NCBI GenBank assembly: GCA_015680685.1
Contig: MNCI01018080.1
Span: 289,630-353,629 of the forward strand
Origin: Gnetum montanum
Taxonomy: Eukaryota; Streptophyta; Gnetopsida; Gnetales; Gnetaceae
Length of the DNA stretch: 64,000 nt
Direction of reading: 5' to 3'
The first letter of the stretch is position 1; each line of letters opens with the position of its first letter. This document shows, one piece after another, positions 21,236 through 34,114 of this stretch. The notes beneath the pieces are model-generated. The model searched no databases, was not told the DNA's origin, and saw only the letters and a program-made list of their open reading frames with translations. The position numbers and the translations under genes are program-made.

Positions 21236-22300
21236 CCTGCCTTTAGCATCACTTGACCAACATTAGTGTTGGTTACTAGAGAGAATTCTTCAACTTCCCA
21301 TGTCACCTTCTAGAAATAGAATTTTTCAAGCTCTAGCATCAACACTAGGACACTTAGCCAAAATGACCTTATATTGGCTTCAAATTAACTTTGGATCATT
21401 TTGATGACTTCATCATTTATCTACCTACTTTATAGAGGTTTAAAATCCTCCATCAAACTCATATTTTTCTCTTGAATTGAGCTTATATTATCAATTTTCT
21501 TATCCTTAGGTTTTGTAAACACTTGAATTGAACGTTCATTCTACCAGTCAATAAAGCATTTATATTGTTTGGGAAGGAGTCTAAATCCTTTCCCTATATT
21601 GTAGGAACTGACATTTAATATTATGTACTCTTTTGTTCATATTTTACAAGTAAGATTTATTGCTTATAATATATGTCATACTTATACAATTTTTCAACAT
21701 TTGATACTTAGTTAATTTTTTAGCATTTCACCCTTAGCTATTTTTCCAACACTTCAACCCATATGTTTGTATCATTACCCTATCATTCAATCTCGTGTTT
21801 GGTAGGATAAGTCTACATTCAATTGGAGATTCATGCCCCATCGTGTCATTATCATTAACCTAGTAAAGGTTATACCAAGTTAAAGATCGTTTGTGAAATA
21901 TTCTTCTAGCACCAAAAATATTCTTGCAAAATTATTTTTCTTATCTTCATAAGGATTTGGCAAAGTGGGAACATCAATTTTCATGATGGTGATAAGAATA
22001 AACCTTCTCATGTCTATATTCTTGTAATCCTTTTCACCCCCCCAAAATAGTCCCACTATATAGTATGTGAACCTTATTGGTTCTACTAATCCATTCTTTG
22101 TTCTTATACCTCAAAATATTTTTTCTTCACTACCTACTTTATTCAATCCTACTATCATAATCCCACCTAGAACCAACACTAAACACCACTATGATTAATC
22201 CTACTCTCCTAGCATTGTTTTAAAGCATTAATCCAACTTTGAAACTAGTGTAATAATCCCAAGCACTCATACCATTACCACCTTCCTCACATCAAACTTC
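21236..22300 (+). mobile_element. Element D 5' region (LTR end and leader, inferred)
   Basis: AT-rich DNA between A's right target duplication and recognisable D gag. It continues the fragment 7913-8089. Stretches near 21620-21720 (TTTACAAG, TTATAATATATGTCAT, TTTTTCAACATTTG) resemble the U5 of the E LTR in style and position. I could not fix the LTR end or the primer site. No ORF of note until about 22000, where a Ser/Thr/Pro-rich gag N-terminus begins. Confidence 0.35.
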
Positions 22301-23711
22301 CTAGCACAATATCATAACATTACTACCTATGTTTATCACTACACCTATTATCCAACCCACTATGCCCACTTACAACTTGCTCCTTCAAGTTGCCTTCATT
22401 CCATCATTTCCTGGGATCCCTCTAAAATTGATGTTATTATTGTAGGATCTCTCTACTAGGTTGCAAGTAAATGAAGACCAAACTAAAAAATCCACTACAT
22501 TACATTGGGTAGTTCTATTATGTCACTAGCCCATCTTTTTGTGGATCCCATTAGTCCCTTGATTCTACCAACTCAAGTTCTCAAGGTTATGCTATTTCCA
22601 AATTTTACCATGTATAATGGAGAATATGATCCTACTAATCATGTTATTACTTTCCAAAATGAATGCATGCTTCTAGCTAGTTACCCACATACCATGCTTT
22701 GTAGTTTCTCTAACTCTCTAATGGGAAAGGCTCTTGAGTGGTACTGATCACTTTGACATAGTTTCATCACATCAACTAAATAGTTATTCACAACTTTTAA
22801 AGAAAGATTTAAGGACAACATTAGTAAGAGTGGTACTTCGCAAAAGCTCCTTACCATCAAACAAGCTCACAATGAGTTCATCTCTAAGTTTATCTCTAGG
22901 TGGACATCTACCAACATAGAGATTACACATCATTTACCTGATGAATGTTTGTTGGACATTTTTAAGGGAGCAATCAATAACTATATTGTAAGTAAGCTGG
23001 TCTACCTAATATCACTTAGTCTTTATAATTCCATAATTTTAGCCAAATACATTAAGGAGTTGACCATTCAATGAAACAATCCAAAATGGGTAAGTTTGTA
23101 TAATAAAGAAAATAACGTGGCTAGTAAAGACAAGTCCTTTCAAGCAAGTTAGACAATGGCCTCTGTGGATTAACCTTCCACAAGTGTCACCTAATCACAA
23201 TAATAATGCTAGAAATAGAAAAACAAATCCTAAACCTTATAGTAATGAACAAAATATGTTCAAATTGGGTAAAGGAGGCCACAAAAGGATAAGTCAAAGT
23301 AGTACAAATTTCCTATGACATACACCCAATTATATAACATGTTGTTAAAGGAGGGACATATAACTCCAAAACATGTGTCAGAACAAACAAGAGCTTGTTT
23401 TAAAAGGCTCAAATCTTAGCAATCAACCCTTCTTAATGCATGGTAGGTGACCCCTTAATGCCAAAGTGATATAATTCAAATAAGTTTTGTTATTGCCATA
23501 AAGCTATAAATCATGACATAGAGGATTACAATACCTTCAAAGATGATGTACAGACACTTGTAGAGAAAGGAGAAATTATGTTTAGCACTTTTTTCCAACC
23601 TATCGATTAGAACATGTAAATCTTCTAAGATCCTTTGAATGCTCATTCAAGAAGTATTTTTGCATTTCACTTAGACAATGATGAAAATCATTCTAGATCA
23701 TCCTTTGTAAT
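22301..23711 (+). pseudogene. Gag, element D (Tat/Ogre-like), first part
   Basis: The open stretch at 22505-22747 includes FPNFTMYNGEYDPTNHVITF and SLMGKALEWY, matching E gag (LLQFMKYNGKGDPNAHLVTF; SLTGKALD). It continues with FISRWTSTNIEI and LLDIFKGAINNYI (E: RFIQRWSATLNEI; LLAIFRGAVNDFI). The knuckle at about 23487-23530 reads CYCHKAINHDIEDY, so the last Cys is Tyr; then TFKDDVQTLVEKGEI. DPLNAHSR (E: DPLNANNV) follows, and the frame reaches SSFVI where element B interrupts at 23711. Several stops. Confidence 0.75.
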
Positions 23712-24626
23712 TGATGTGTAGTAGGTATCCCCTAAGTCCAATCATACAAATCACAAGCGTTCACTGGCAATCTAATCGAACTTGATAGACTTAGTTATCC
23801 AAGTGGTCAATATTCCTAAATAGTGAATCATGGAGTTATAAGGTCTTTGTCTTCTTAACTCACACTTTTGTATTATCAATATGTATGGTTAAGTATGATT
23901 AAGGCACATGATGTATATTTTTGTAATTATTTTTTAGATATATTTTTATCCTCATGGCTAGTTAATTGAATAAATGTTTAACAATTAATTATATAACTAA
24001 TTAATTAATCTAATAACTAAATATCCTAATGTGGAGTAACTATTCCCACTTGCCATACACATCCTAAACTAGTGTTAACACTAGTAGGTTACCAAGTGGC
24101 TATTATTGGGTGTACCAAATATTCACTGTTAGGATTATTAAGTGTTAACATGTTATGCTTGAAGTGGTTGTACTCATATGTTTATGATTAATAACATTAA
24201 TAATATCAATTAGTTAATTACTAACAGTAATGGAAAATGTAAGTAAAGTAAAGCATAGGAAAGTAAACTTAAGCTAGTCTAAGTGCTGCAAAATGGATAT
24301 AGAAAATCTTGATTTTATTATCATCATGCTAATGTGTTCTGGTACATGGGCATTGAAATAAATCTTGTACAATCTCTTAGATCCACATTGCAAGCACTTA
24401 GAGAGAAAATATTCTAACTCTAGGGAAAGGAAACTACAATAGTTTGGCTAAGATTATGACTAAAACATTCCATAAATACAAGTGATGAATGCATCTATAT
24501 AGGCAATGATTGTATTAGCGTTGATGTATCTACATCAACGCATACTACTATGTGTCAAAGGGGATATGTTGACCAGGCTACATTAATGGGCATGTGTCAA
24601 TATAGCATGTCTTATCGATGTCTCAT
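23712..24626 (-). mobile_element. 3' LTR of element B
   Basis: On the + strand it runs from TGATGTGTAGTAGG to GTCTCATCG (terminal A changed to G). TATATAG lies at 24496-24501 (minus). Same internal layout as the A and C LTRs, but AT-richer. Confidence 0.8.
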
Positions 24627-24639
24627 CGTACCTCCATGA
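24627..24639 (-). other. Polypurine tract, element B
   Basis: The minus strand reads AGTCATGGAGGTA next to the LTR start, a decayed form of AGTCATGGGGGTA. The 220 bp between it and the extra ORF stop show nothing else. Confidence 0.65.
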
Positions 24640-24862
24640 CTGATTGAAAACTTGTCCTAGAGTGAACAAAATTAGGATCAAGTTTCTTACAAAATTGGAA
24701 GGTATGGAATTTATTAACTAAAAGATATAAAAATATACTCTTAACCAACTCTAAGTGCTAGATTATACAAAATTACAAAAATTAGTATTCATTATAAAAA
24801 ATTAGATACTTTACAAAAATTATAGCATGCACTTGTATGATTGTCGAACATACGATGAAGTT

Positions 24863-27674
24863 TCAAACAATGCCTAGAGGTGGAGGCTCCTATGGTGCTG
24901 ATGGTTCCTCATCTTATTTTGGCATTAGTGGAGGTTGAGGTTTGCTTATTGCTACCATTACTTCTATTGGAATCTTGAAATCATCTAGAATTTCTTTCAT
25001 TTTTTTCTCTTTGCTTCATGGATAATACATGGTACACATGGCTTTATTGATGTGGGTTGGTGTTGGGATATTTCATAGGCACAACAATGAAGAAAACAAT
25101 TTCTTCATGTCGATGAACCAAGCTATGAAGGTTTTGGATTTGATATCAAATATCTTTATAAAGTTCTACAATTCTTTGTAGTTGTTCATTCTCCTAGCTA
25201 GGTTCTCAGCAATAAATCATTGAGCTATGAATTAGCTCATGAGAAATTCAATCTCCATGTTGGTTATCTCCAACTTCTACTTTTTATCTATGTGAAGCTT
25301 GAATTCCACCTCATACAGGAGGTAGGAACTGGCTACCTAATTCTCAAGTGTAGACCTTATCCTTCCCACTATTAGCAATGCCAAGTTTGCATAACGAAGG
25401 TTGGCTAGCTCCATGTACTCAGTCATCTCTTTAATCTATAACTCCTTTAGGCATATTTCAACCTTATTGAACACATTCAGTCCATAAAAGATGGGCTATC
25501 ATGTGTCTCCTCTTTGATGGAGTTACTAGAAGGCCTCATTCATTTTTACCTTCACTAGTTGGATTTGTTTTTCATTAATCTCTTTGAGAAACCCAACCTA
25601 TTCCTTGTAGTGATTTTTTACTTAAATTTCAGTGCTTAATTCTTCCAAGGACTACCTCAATGGTAGTTTTTTTGGCAAAGGGCACGAACTTCCTTCATTG
25701 AGAGATTTTGATTTTTTGGTACCAATCTTCTCAAAACCAAATTCACCCTGGCGAGCTACTCTTGCTACTGGCATATTAGTTCTACCATTTGGTCTGTTTG
25801 CTACTCAACATTGTGAAGGCAATGATTATCTTTAATAAGACCCAAGTTCTCTTTTTAGACCTACAATATATCCTTATTAGTATTGAAGGCCATGGTTTTC
25901 GATAAGGATGTGTCAAAGATCATGACATCCTTCACATTCTCAACCTATTGGAGTCTTAATTGAGGTTGTTGAAAAGCTTCATCCTTGGTAAGCTTAGGCG
26001 TAAGAATCACAGGATTAGTGAGATGGGCCTACAACTTTGTAGCTTTGTTGACCAATTGTTGATTAGCAGTAGTGACCTCCTTTAGTTATGCATTGGTAAT
26101 TAATAGTTTGCCCCTTATCTCAAGTAGTTGTGACTACTTTGCAGTAATATTATTTGAAAGATCAAAGATCTTTAGAAGCAATTTCCTAGTTCCAGCTAGT
26201 TGTTCCAACATCTCCTTGTGTTAGTCAACACTCATCCAACCACTTCCTACTCCTGCAAATGTATAGGTATCCACCATGGTGGCAATGTCATGCATTGACA
26301 TCATAAGAGCATTTAGGGCTTTAGCCATCCTATCAGCCATCATCTTTGCTATTGTCTCCTGGCCTTTGTGTTGCATCACCAAGACAGTTGCCCCTCTGTA
26401 TTCCTCCAATATGACAAAGAAGGCCAAAGTGTTTATTGAGCTTTCAAGAAATGTTTATCCTAGGATAGACACCATGACCTCTTTGGCACTAGGATTAGGT
26501 CTTGTGAGCACCTGGTTCCATTAAGTAGAGAACAATGAGGTAGTATCACTTTCTAGTCAGCTGATGGTCCAATGGATCATGGATGGATGGTAGACTAATG
26601 ATTCTCTACCACTTGCAAAACCTTGCTATTGCTATATCTGCTATTCTTGAAGCTTTTTGATATGTTCTATAGCTACAAGAATTTACACTGTTGTTTGAAG
26701 TAATGATGGTGGCTGCTCCTCCTTATGCAACTTTGCTTCTAGCTTATCTTTTATCATCTCCTGCTAGGATGTGCCAAGAGTGTAGTGGACCATGTCATTG
26801 GAAGTGTGCTATTGCTCCATTCTTGCATAGTTTGTGGATTAGGCATGGTAGTGGAATCATCTTTCTTTCCTTCTCATTTTCCTTAAAACACTTTTCAATC
26901 TCTAGATAAATGAGTTAAGGAAGGTTGACTAGCAATTTTCCACCTCAAGCAATGCATGCTCGGGTGTAAAAGTCTGTCACCTTGATGGGCCTCACTATTG
27001 GATTCAAGTAATAGGTCATGATCTTGAAATATGCATGCTCTAATTTTATGAGGGTACCGTACTTCTTTTAGTTCACTCCATAGCATTACTAGACCCATTC
27101 TTTCTTAGCTTTAAGGTCCACCTATTTAGAGATCTCAACCAACTTGGCCCTAGTATTTAGTAATCCAAGGACCTCAACAATGGCCTCAACTAAGTAGGAC
27201 ATGGTCATGTTCTTAATTTCCACCAACGCATCTCCTTGTTAGTTATTTTAGATTAAGTCTTTCCCATGTACCATTCTCTATTGTTGAAGAGAGTGGGATA
27301 CATGGTAGACCCTTGTAGTTGCGTATGGATCTCTTTAAGTGCTAGCTCTAAGAAGGATCCAAAGTTTAACTACTGACGAATAAAACTTTAGACCTCGTTG
27401 GTTCTAATTTTCTCCAAGTAGACCTTTGCCAGAGTGACCTTCAAGATAGGCCTTGGCCTACAAGCCTTATCTTGCCTTGCCTAGTTAGTTTTTGCTATGG
27501 GAATATAGTGAACAGATTCCACTTTTTGCTCCTCTTAAAGGGGTCTTGTTGTATGGGTTGGCTCATGTGCTTATTCTTGGGGTAGTTGTGGGTAATGCTA
27601 CTAGTCCCTTCTCTTGGTCACTTCTCCTTATGTTCTAAGGGTCCTCTTGCCTATGGTTTTCATTTTGGTGCTAT
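24863..27674 (-). pseudogene. Athila-like extra ORF, element B
   Basis: The start codon position at 27674 now reads ATA (IAPK, versus MAPK in A and C). Landmarks: CYGVN.KKYGTL near 27075, YYLNPIVRPIK, RACIA, LIYLEIEKCFKENEKE and PLPCLIHKLCK (about 26840). A coiled-coil-like tail to about 25200 follows and the end is EPPPLGIV before TGA 24865-24863. Stops in nearly every block. Unlike C, there is no insert in the core, which shows that C's insert is secondary. Same unknown function as in A and C. Confidence 0.6.
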
Positions 27675-29636
27675 CTGTGATCACAAACATAACACATGAT
27701 TAGCTTTTTACTATATGACTTATAGTTATTGTGATATCTTTCTTGTTAGATTGGATTATGTTTAGGCTTGTTTGTGATCTTGGCTAGTTGGATTATTTTA
27801 ATATTATTTTATTTGTTAGTTATTGAAGTTTATATGATGGTCTTAACCCTTTATGGTAGTTGATTTTAATATTATTTTAATAGGTTGATTATGGAAAGTT
27901 AGAAAAATCTTGAAAAATTTTCACTGAAAAATCAAAGGTTTATGTTTCCCAATATGTAGAGCTTACCTCTAGTAGTGTAAGGATTAAAAAATAGGCTAAA
28001 TTAGGTTAGTGGTTCAAAAGTTATGGGGCTTGGAAGGTTTGTGGGCTTTGAAAATGTCAAAAACTCCTATTGCTTCTATGAGAAATGATGTGTCATGTGT
28101 ATATATACTATTTTTATGATGTGCCAACAAGGATGCATCAATGAAGTTACATCGACTCATCCCACTTTATTGATGGGATTATGTCAATGCAATTGTTCTT
28201 AATAATTTTGCACAAAAAGAAAAAGAGGAATTTTTGATGAGGTTAAGGAAAAAATAAGAGCCTAATGGAAGCTAGAAAAACATAGGATGATGGAAACAAC
28301 ATGGAAGAGGGTAATGTCAACTAGGGAAAAGGAATTGGAGCATGTTAGGATGAATTTGACATGTTAATATTTAAGCAAATTTGGATGTTTGAATCTAATT
28401 GGATGAGATTGATCATGTAACTAACCAATGGATAGGAAGTTTTAGTAGAGAGAGGCTATAGGAAATGTAATTGGGTCCTTCCAAAAGTAGGCTTATGTCC
28501 ATGATTCCCTTGCATGTCTTCATCCCAAGGAGTCCATAGGCACCAAGGATGATAAATGGTCATTTCAAGTTAAAACTCATATCCAATGGAGTAAATGTTA
28601 TAGGATTATGGGATCCTCAAAAAAAATGAGTCAAGTAACCATGATATGAGGCAATGGAGTGGTATGTTATGGTTTGAAAATGATGGTAGAGAGAAAGAAA
28701 ATGGTAGGTAGGTGATCTACATCAAGCTCACATGAGATTTGCATGAAGTTTGGGATTAGGATGATTTGATACCATCCCATCCTCAGTCTAGACCAAGTCC
28801 ATCCACTTAAGTGACTCTACATTACCATATCATGGCTTATCAACTATCAAGAGTTCATGATAATCCCCAAAGGATAACTACCACTTCAAGAGAAGAAGAT
28901 AGATAGGAAGGGCCTTAGTTACAAGGGAATCTTTAGGTATGGGTAACATGTCTTTCTAGCCCATAATTAATGTTTGTAGCTTGTTGTTATGTCTAAGGAA
29001 TATGATTTGAATTCCCAAGTATGTTTTTTTCTTGAGAATCACACTATGCAAATACATGCTTCCTTTAATGGTTAACAGTAGGAGTGATAAGATACTAAGG
29101 GAGAAGAATCATAAAACTTGAGAAAAAAGTTGGAAATAGAATACAAAAATTCCCCTTGAAGTGACACCCTTTTTAATTCCTTCTTGGTATATTTTGATTC
29201 CATTAGGTAGCTAGATCATTGGTTACTATTAGTTTGAATTGGAAGGACCTCATAGTTGCAAGATGTAGAGCCTCTGTAGAATAGGTGGAATGGATGGATG
29301 TTGTGGTCCCACTACCTAGTACCATGAGAAAATTAATGATTTATTAATAGAGGCCATAATCCAAAGACAAAAATTTGGCCATGAGAAAATCATTCATTAC
29401 ATTATTTTTTGCATTCTTTAACTCCCACTAGTAACAATAGTACAAAATCAAAGGTTTTGTATAAAACAAGATAAAATATTGAAAAAGAAAATGAAAGAAA
29501 AGGAAAAATAAATAAATTAATGGATAAAATAGACAAGAAAATGAAAACATATGAAGAATAGTGTAAAACAAAAAGGGTAAAAAATGGGGTAGTCCTCATA
29601 AGGTGTTAGTATGGATGGCGCTCTTCCCCACAATTG
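27675..29636 (-). other. Spacer with internal promoter, element B (TATA 28100-28107)
   Basis: Homologous in blocks to the A spacer (for example CCCTTGCAT near 28520 versus 12820). TATATATA at 28100-28107 (minus) is flanked by GCATCGATG-like words near 28130-28200 (ATGCATCAATG, CATCGACTC). The purine tract GTGGGGAAG near 29620-29630 (minus) is the decayed counterpart of the buried tract in A and C. No protein seen. Confidence 0.6.
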
Positions 29637-30738
29637 AGTTGAAAAGGGGAGATCCAAAAAATAGAGCATTCTTGCATGGATGGGAAGGTGCTAGTGTTGC
29701 TGGTTATTTTCAATTCAATGAAAGGTTTCACTTGTTGGATGTTAACTAGCAACTATTTTTCTAGGCTTGAAGGGTGGTAGATGGTCATGGCACCTAAAGG
29801 AAACGTTCCATGAATTATATAAGATGCTTCCCATAATATTTGGAATTTAGTACATTGAGGTGCATGCATGGGATTCCAATAGAAGGCCTTATCATCGGGT
29901 TGAAGCTTGACTCTCCTTATTCATGCACCATGACGTTATTTGACATATGCCTTGTTCACTTCATTCATAGTTAATGCTACTTGTTGATTTTCATCTAGCA
30001 CATTTAGTGTCATGAGACATTCTCATTATGCTAGATTGAGGTTAAATTCAAGCTCAAAAGTAGTTGAAAGTGTACAGAGCTCAACTTAGATTGGAAGTTT
30101 AGGTAATTTTCAATACATCAACTCATAAGGAGAATACCCTATAGGAAGTTTCAATGTGAATTGATAGGCTTAAAAATCATCATTAAGTTTCATGTTGCAA
30201 TCCTTCCTATACTTATTGCTTGTAAATGTTAGTATTCGAGTTATATTCCTATTAGTAAATTTGGCTTGAGGTTCATAAAGGGCTATTAATTTATGTTGTA
30301 CCCCCAAGTGTTGTAGTAGTTTTCAAAAAATAGCTCCTATAGAATGAGTTCCATTATCAAAAGTAAGTGCTCATGGCACATCAAACTTGTTTACCACATT
30401 TTATTAAACAAACCATATTACAATTGAAGATGAACAATTGGTGATGGTTATAGCTTTAACCCACTTGATGTAGTAGTCAATAGCTATGATGATGTACACC
30501 TTTCCATTAGATAAGGGAGTGATGGATCCCATGAAATTAATGCCCCAAATGTTAAAGGGTTGTAGTGGTTGGATCTACTATTGAGGCCTTTTCATTCAAG
30601 CTATCATTCCTCGGTCTCATTGGTAGTGTTCACATGAATTTAAAAAATGATCAGCATCCATGAAAATGGTGGGCCAAAAGTACCTTGCCATGAGGATCTT
30701 CATGATTATCCTCCTTCTTGCATAATGACCCCTACAAG
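29637..30738 (-). pseudogene. Integrase, element B (distal part)
   Basis: The core is readable at about 30560-30200. WGINFMG has the first catalytic Asp as Asn; LTFDNGTH keeps the second. The Glu region is shortened (EPQAKFTNRNI, versus HPQANRQAEVTNR in A), and Lys replaces Glu. PIGYSPYELMY follows near 30140. The N-terminal part lies beyond the copia insert (37264 onward). Loss of two of three catalytic residues plus stops make it dead. Confidence 0.75.
30734..30738. other. Target duplication ACAAG, left copy
   Basis: ACAAG precedes the copia-type LTR start TGTTGACC at 30739 and recurs at 37264-37268 after the right LTR. In intact element A the same integrase site reads CCCCCACAAGGGCCCTT. 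Confidence 0.9.
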
Positions 30739-31813
30739 TGTTGACCTTTTGGTATGTCAAAACCTGAGAGAAAATGGAGAATGTAGATTGTATGTATGTA
30801 ATGATAATTTTGTAGGGCCATGACCAAGAACTTCAAATGGAGATCTGAGACTCTAAGAAACAAGATCTACATTAAAATGTCAAAATGAAGACTACATGGA
30901 CTAGATGAGAGCATGGATTAAAACAGAGTCTACAAGACAAACAAAGATGTTCCAAAGACTACCAAGATGTCATATTCACAAAGGAATGCCTCAAAGTCAA
31001 AAGTGCAAAAGTGAAGTAGACACCTACAAAAAATAGCAAATGTCTATCTTTCAAGATAGATGTCTACAGGAAAACGTCTACTCTTCCAGGTAGACGTCTC
31101 TTTTGCATTAAGGACTTTCTCAGATAAACATCTAAGCTTCAAAGTAGACATCTATACTAGCTATTTGATAGATGTTACATGAATTCCAAGGAATTTTCAA
31201 AAACTCCAAGGCTATAAGATAATTTGAAAATCTTGGGAATTGTGCAAGCACTATTCATAGAAAGGTTCATCATTGGCTATCTAAGCAAATTTATCTTTGC
31301 TTTTCATTGTATCATCAATTGCATGTGTTGATTGTATTGAGCTTCAAGTACAAGGATCTATGAATTCAGTTATACTCATTCCTTATTTCTTTCTTTTCTT
31401 TCTTGTAGCCCTACAGGGTGATGTGCTTCTTGTGAGAAGACATCTTTGTTGAGCTTGTCAGGATCCTACGATATGGAGTAGTTTTGCAGTGTCAAAACAC
31501 TCTAGTGTAGAGCTTAATTTTGTAAAGGTTGTGGGATCCTCTAAATCATATTTTGAGCTTGTCAGGATCTTGTGGGGTCAAGTGATTTCATGATGATGAA
31601 ACACTTTGGAGTAGATTTCAAAGCTTGTATAGGGTATGGTACCCTTAAAACCACTTTTTGAAGAAACAAAGTTAGGAGGTGTGCATAGATTCTACCCTTC
31701 GAGTGTGGATGTATCCAATTTGGGGAACCATATAAATTTTATGTTTTTATTTGTGGCTTTAGCATTTAAATTGGAAAACTTATTCAACCCCCCTTCTAAG
31801 TTCTCAATCCACA
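30739..31813 (+). mobile_element. 5' LTR of copia-type element
   Basis: TGTTGACCTTTTGG...AATCCACA. Its centre (31010-31190) is full of TAGAYGTCTA words. Perfect inverted arms include ACGTCTAC/GTAGACGT around 31074-31097 and TCTATCTT/AAGATAGA around 31043-31060. It ends with the ATTCAACCCCCCTTCTAAG block typical of copia LTRs. Confidence 0.85.
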
Positions 31814-31815
31814 AG

Positions 31816-31828
31816 TGGTATTGGAGCT
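31816..31828 (+). other. Primer binding site (tRNA-Met-i type)
   Basis: TGGTATTGGAGCT, two bases after the LTR, is the well-known TGGTATCAGAGC site of Ty1/copia elements with small changes. Confidence 0.8.
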
Positions 31829-31869
31829 TGGTACTCTCAAATTCGTGCTTCAAGTCTTAAGAGTGAATA

Positions 31870-33775
31870 ATGGAGGGGACATCTTACACAAAGCCATTGA
31901 TGGTTGATGGGTTTCACTTTGCCTATTAAAAGGCAAGGATGCAAGGATTCTTCCACTGTATGGAATTTGAAGTATGGGAGATAATCCTTGAAGGCTACAC
32001 ATTGCTCATCGATAGCACCACAAAAGCAGTCAAGCCATGTAACAAATTATCTACTAAAGAAAAAGATAAGCTCATGTATGACTCTAAAGCTTAAAATTGT
32101 TTCTATTATGATTTGAATAGATTAAAATTTAATAGAATAGTTGGGTGTAAAATCATTAAGGAAATATGGAAAACATTAGAGGCAACTTATGAGGGTACAT
32201 CTATGGTTAAGTAATCAAAACTTTTAGTATTGCAAAGTGAATATGACAAGCTTAGAATGAAGAAAGGAGAAAAGATTAAGGATTACTCCTCTAGGGAAAA
32301 TGATCTTATTGTAGGAATTAGAGGGATGGGCAAGAACTTGCTAGAAAGTGATGTAATTATAAAAATGATTAGAACTTTATAGCATGAGTCTAGACCTAAC
32401 GTCACTACTATGGAAGAAATCGAGACTTTTCAATGCTAAAATATGAGGAGCTTCAAAATGTTCTACTTGCTAATGAGATGAATTTCATAAGTGAAGAAGT
32501 GAGAAAGGAAAAGCCTATCATCCTAAAATTAGCATCAAAAGAAAATGAGCTAGTTGAATGAGAAACAAACAATCAAGAAGAAATACCTCTTCTATCACGA
32601 AGAGTTCAAAGACTTCTTGCAAGGAAAGGGAGAAGCTTCAACCAACCAAGCCAAAATAAATCCAAAGATAAAGAGAAAGGTAAAAATTTTACTAATTTAA
32701 ATTTCAAGGATTTTCCATAGAATGTTGAATATATGGTGGAAGAGGTCATGTGGCCTCCAAATATCCTAGCATTGGTAGGTTGCAATGGAAAGATAAAAAT
32801 GAAGCTAATTCGAAAAAGACAAACTTCTACATTAGCTGGGATGATGGAGAACAAAGTGAGGAAGAAGTAGATAACACTATGAAGGATTCACATCTCATCT
32901 ACATGGCTCTCATGGATGATGACAACTGTACAACTGAAGATGATAGCCAAGTAATTAAAATAGATGAGGAAAAGTATGATCTTTTGTGCAATGAACTATT
33001 ATGCTTTCGAAAGCTTTGTATAAAGCTAAAGAAGGTTGTGAAAGAAAAAGATCAAGATTTATGTCTACTTAATGCAAAATATTTAGACCTCTCACAAGAA
33101 AACTTAGACCTAAGGGTTGAGAACAAAAAAATAACCTTGTCTTGTGAGCTAATGAAAAAAGAACTTGCAAATATGAAATTGGTGAATGAAAGACTAGTAA
33201 AAGGAAAAGAATTCCTTCGCATCATGCTAGGACAATAAAAGTTAGATTATTTTCTTTTATTGAAGTGCACACAATAAAAGTGGGCTAGGATGCTACCAAC
33301 AATAAGAAGCATCTACATAAAAGGCATCCAAAGATTGAAGAGACTAATTTAAAGATTGAAGAGACAATAGTCAAACAAAGAGTAGCTTCAAGGTTTAATA
33401 TCTTTAACCAAAATAAAAGGGTTAGATGTTAGTATTGTAATAGATTTTAGCATATGCAATGAGATTGCAATTTAAAATATTATCACATGAACACCTAGTC
33501 ATATCATAAGACTCCTTGGTCTTATTCAAATGTATCTAGAAAGGAAATGTTGTAGGAAAAGAACAAATGGAGGAAAAATAAAAAGGGCAAGGAGAACAAA
33601 AGGGTGTGGAGAATTAAAATAAAGGAAGAAAATGAAAGAACCTCATCAAAAAATTTTGAAAGGGAGCTAGACATTAGAAATAGAAGAAATTTTTATGAAA
33701 GGAGAAACTTCAAAAGAAAAACCTCATTTTCAAGCTCCTTAGACATCGTCATCTTCATCAACAACCAAGGTAAGT
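31870..33775 (+). pseudogene. Gag of copia-type element
   Basis: ATG 31870 starts MEGTSYTKPLMVDGFHF, the usual copia gag opening. Then come IKEIWKTLEATYEGTS, LQSEYDKLRMKKGEKIKDY, LVGIRGMGK-like sequence and a UBN2-type core. A charged coiled segment is open at 32750-33238 (SWDDGEQSEEEVDNT). At 33427-33468 the knuckle spacing CX2CX4HX4C is perfect, although three of its intervening codons are stops. A Lys/Arg-rich tail follows. AAGGTAAGT at 33767-33775 is a strong splice-donor match at the gag end and could have made a spliced RNA for the downstream ORF. Confidence 0.75.
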
Positions 33776-33839
33776 AGAGGTAAGTTTTCATCTCATTTAG
33801 ATTTTCTATTAAGACTATAATCCATGGTAGCTATCCCCT

Positions 33840-34114
33840 AAACCTTTCTTTTTGAGATGTTTACCTGTAGACGTCTACCATTAGACATCTACATCTCGAG
33901 TTAGACAGTATTTGAGTTTTGGGTAGATGCAAAATCGACATCTACTAGTTAAGTTAGATGTATAACTCTTTGTAAAAAAACCCTCAATGATTAGATTATT
34001 TAAAGACAACACTTTATTTTTTCTTCATTCTTCCACTTACAAGCATAGACGACTAAGAGTAGACAGCTAGGGCTTCCATACAAGCTAAAATTTGTTCATT
34101 TTTCTTGCAAATCA
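33840..34114 (+). promoter_or_regulatory. Internal LTR-like palindrome cluster before ORF2
   Basis: GTAGACGTCTAC (33867-33878, perfect palindrome), TAGACATCTA (33882-33891) and further GACATCTAC and TTAGATGTA words repeat the TAGAYGTCTA vocabulary of this element's own LTR. ATTATTTAAAG near 33990 is a possible TATA-like site. The cluster ends about 125 bp upstream of the ORF2 ATG, suggesting an internal promoter derived from U3. Confidence 0.5.

Noticed and set aside
22505-23711. Host gene with exons
   Set aside because: All blocks align with E gag, including the zinc-knuckle region, so it is the D gag remnant.
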